Positions 62,956-64,000 of a stretch of DNA of 64,000 nucleotides are shown piece after piece. The notes under the pieces were generated by a model. It saw only the letters and a program-made list of their open reading frames with translations. It made no database searches and was not told the DNA's origin. The DNA is taken from positions 310,001 through 374,000 of the forward strand of contig CAWIKY010000006.1 of NCBI GenBank assembly GCA_963836905.1, written 5' to 3'. The position numbers and the translations under genes were made by a program. How positions within the stretch are numbered: the first letter of the stretch is position 1; each line of letters starts with the position of its first letter. The stretch is from CAWIKY01 sp963836905. Its GTDB lineage: Bacteria > Pseudomonadota > Alphaproteobacteria > Caulobacterales > Hyphomonadaceae.

Positions 62956-64000
62956 TCAGAATAAGCCAAAGTCCGAGATTGCGAGGGTTGCACCTGCCTG
63001 GAAGTCCGCGACGAGAACGGCGGCCCCGGCTCCGGTGCCGTCGGCATCGAAGTAGAGCGCGGTATCGTCGGTGTCCCAGAGGAAGGTAGCCTCGGCTGTG
63101 GTCGAGAACGGGTTGGTGCTGGCCCGGAACGTCGTGCCGTCGGTGAGGGCGTAGGTGCCATCGACGCCGAGGGCTGCCCGCGCGATTTCCAGCGTGTCTG
63201 TACCGGAGGTGAAGTCTGTCAGAACATCTCCGAACTCACCCGAAGCCAGCCAGCGGAAGATGTCGGCCTCGTCCGCGCCATTGCCGCCGATGACCGCGCC
63301 GGTGAGAATGTCGAGACCGGTGCCCCCGATCAGCGTATCGGCGCCTGCGCCGCCCAGCAGCCAGTCATTGCCTGCCCCGCCGCTCATCGTGTCCGCCCCG
63401 GTGCCAAAGCCGACGATCGTGTCATTGCCGCCATCGCCGTTCAGGATACTCACCTGATCGGATCCGTAGATCACGTCCGCGCCGTCGCCGCCATTCACCG
63501 TGGAGGCGACGGCCGCGTTGGCGATCAGGGTCTCACCTGATCCTGTCCCTGTCAGGCTGGTCGCGCCTGCCCCGAACAGCACGGCTGTTTCGATATTGGC
63601 TGCGAGAGTCCCGCTCGCCAGCATGTAGGCCACGTCATTGCCTTCGCCTGCCAGTTCGACAACCGTATCAAGGCCGTCCATGATATAGACATCGTCGCCC
63701 AGACCGCCTGTCAGTGTGTCGGCCCCGTCACCGCCGACCAGAATGTCGTTTCCGGCATAGCCAAGCAGGGCATCGGTTCCGCCCAGCCCGTAAAGCACGT
63801 CATTACCGCCCAGACCGTGCAGTTCATCGGCATCGACACCGCCAACCAGCACATCCGCGCCGCCGCCGATCTCGATGGAAAAGAGCCCGCGGGCGGAACG
63901 CCCGCCCGTCACCAGCCAAAGCCCTTCACCAATGAACGCCGTATCGGAGTAGGCCGCACCGTTGAGGGCCAGACCTGACGTATTAAACAGGCCGGCCACT
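62956..64000 (-). CDS. RTX-repeat calcium-binding secreted protein, C-terminal part (5' end outside window)
   Basis: At least 347 residues; the frame is open at the window edge and probably continues upstream. Many GGxGxDxUx nonapeptide repeats (GGNDVLYGLGGTDALLGYAG, GGDGADTLTGGLGDDVYIM, GGAGNDWLLGGAGADTLIGG) bind Ca2+. The C-terminus (ALYFDADGTGAGAAVLVADF ... AISDFGLF) is the usual hydrophobic-ending type I secretion signal region. No catalytic domain is visible in this part. 13 bp convergent with lldD, at the edge of the rhamnose locus, so the missing N-terminus could be a secreted polysaccharide-active enzyme (speculative). Confidence 0.85.
   Translation of the reverse strand, partial: VAGLFNTSGLALNGAAYSDTAFIGEGLWLVTGGRSARGLFSIEIGGGADVLVGGVDADELHGLGGNDVLYGLGGTDALLGYAGNDILVGGDGADTLTGGLGDDVYIMDGLDTVVELAGEGNDVAYMLASGTLAANIETAVLFGAGATSLTGTGSGETLIANAAVASTVNGGDGADVIYGSDQVSILNGDGGNDTIVGFGTGADTMSGGAGNDWLLGGAGADTLIGGTGLDILTGAVIGGNGADEADIFRWLASGEFGDVLTDFTSGTDTLEIARAALGVDGTYALTDGTTFRASTNPFSTTAEATFLWDTDDTALYFDADGTGAGAAVLVADFQAGATLAISDFGLF

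Noticed and set aside
1..64000. CRISPR arrays, rRNA operons, insertion sequences or prophage
   Set aside because: No regularly spaced direct repeats, rRNA signatures, transposase, integrase or phage structural genes were seen.

Overview
The window comes from a high-GC, Gram-negative, marine-type alphaproteobacterium, most likely of the Hyphomonadaceae/Maricaulales/Parvularculales type. This rests on the rpoD-dnaG pair, the alphaproteobacterial (GCS2) form of glutamate-cysteine ligase, several large TonB-dependent receptors, a DUF4331 protein, Rhizobium-style rhamnose catabolism (RhaI, bifunctional RhaD, RhaK, DeoR-type regulator) and a sulfatase. Genus cannot be fixed from the sequence alone.

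Layout. 0-5.6 kb: the tail of a type II secretion (T2SS) cluster (gspE, gspF, gspN on the other strand, an LpoA/LppC-like lipoprotein, gspJ, gspK). 5.7-11 kb: an uptake-type locus with a poly-proline lipoprotein, DUF4331 protein, DUF4198 (NikM-like) protein and, divergently, a siderophore-type TonB receptor. 11-20.9 kb: an acidic repeat protein, small membrane protein, lpdA, MarR regulator with a lysine tail, Nudix hydrolase, YciB, flippase, UbiH-like monooxygenase and amtB. 21.3-26.7 kb: housekeeping genes rpoD, dnaG and gshA. 26.8-36.5 kb: radical SAM/SPASM protein, small helical protein, L,D-transpeptidase, DUF6702, M1 peptidase, small secreted protein, orphan OppA-like lipoprotein and DUF3667 protein. 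36.6-43.2 kb: a large TonB receptor, a putative outer-membrane protein and an AceE/transketolase-like E1. 43.2-46.0 kb: a small accessory pocket with a toxin-antitoxin islet bracketed by a 16-bp repeat of the tRNA-Ile(CAU) 3' end, the tRNA, a SIMPL protein and a low-GC Fic pair. 46.0-47.6 kb: acyl-CoA carboxylase carboxyltransferase.

47.8-62.9 kb is a coherent utilisation locus for (probably sulfated) rhamnose-containing glycans: TonB receptor, periplasmic sulfatase, GPH-family symporter, DeoR regulator, cytoplasmic GH78 alpha-L-rhamnosidase, rhamnose isomerase, bifunctional rhamnulose-1-phosphate aldolase/lactaldehyde dehydrogenase, and divergently rhamnulokinase plus an FMN L-lactate dehydrogenase. 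Together these take L-rhamnose to DHAP and pyruvate. Three promoters in the locus carry 16-bp operator-like sites related to TGATCGTTATCGATCA, each present as a pair exactly 20 bp apart. The window ends inside an RTX-repeat secreted protein.

Quality caveat: at least a dozen single-base frameshifts break otherwise well-conserved genes, including the essential rpoD. They occur in both indel directions, so most are probably sequence or assembly errors rather than decay. Broken genes are annotated across both frames with the approximate break point.
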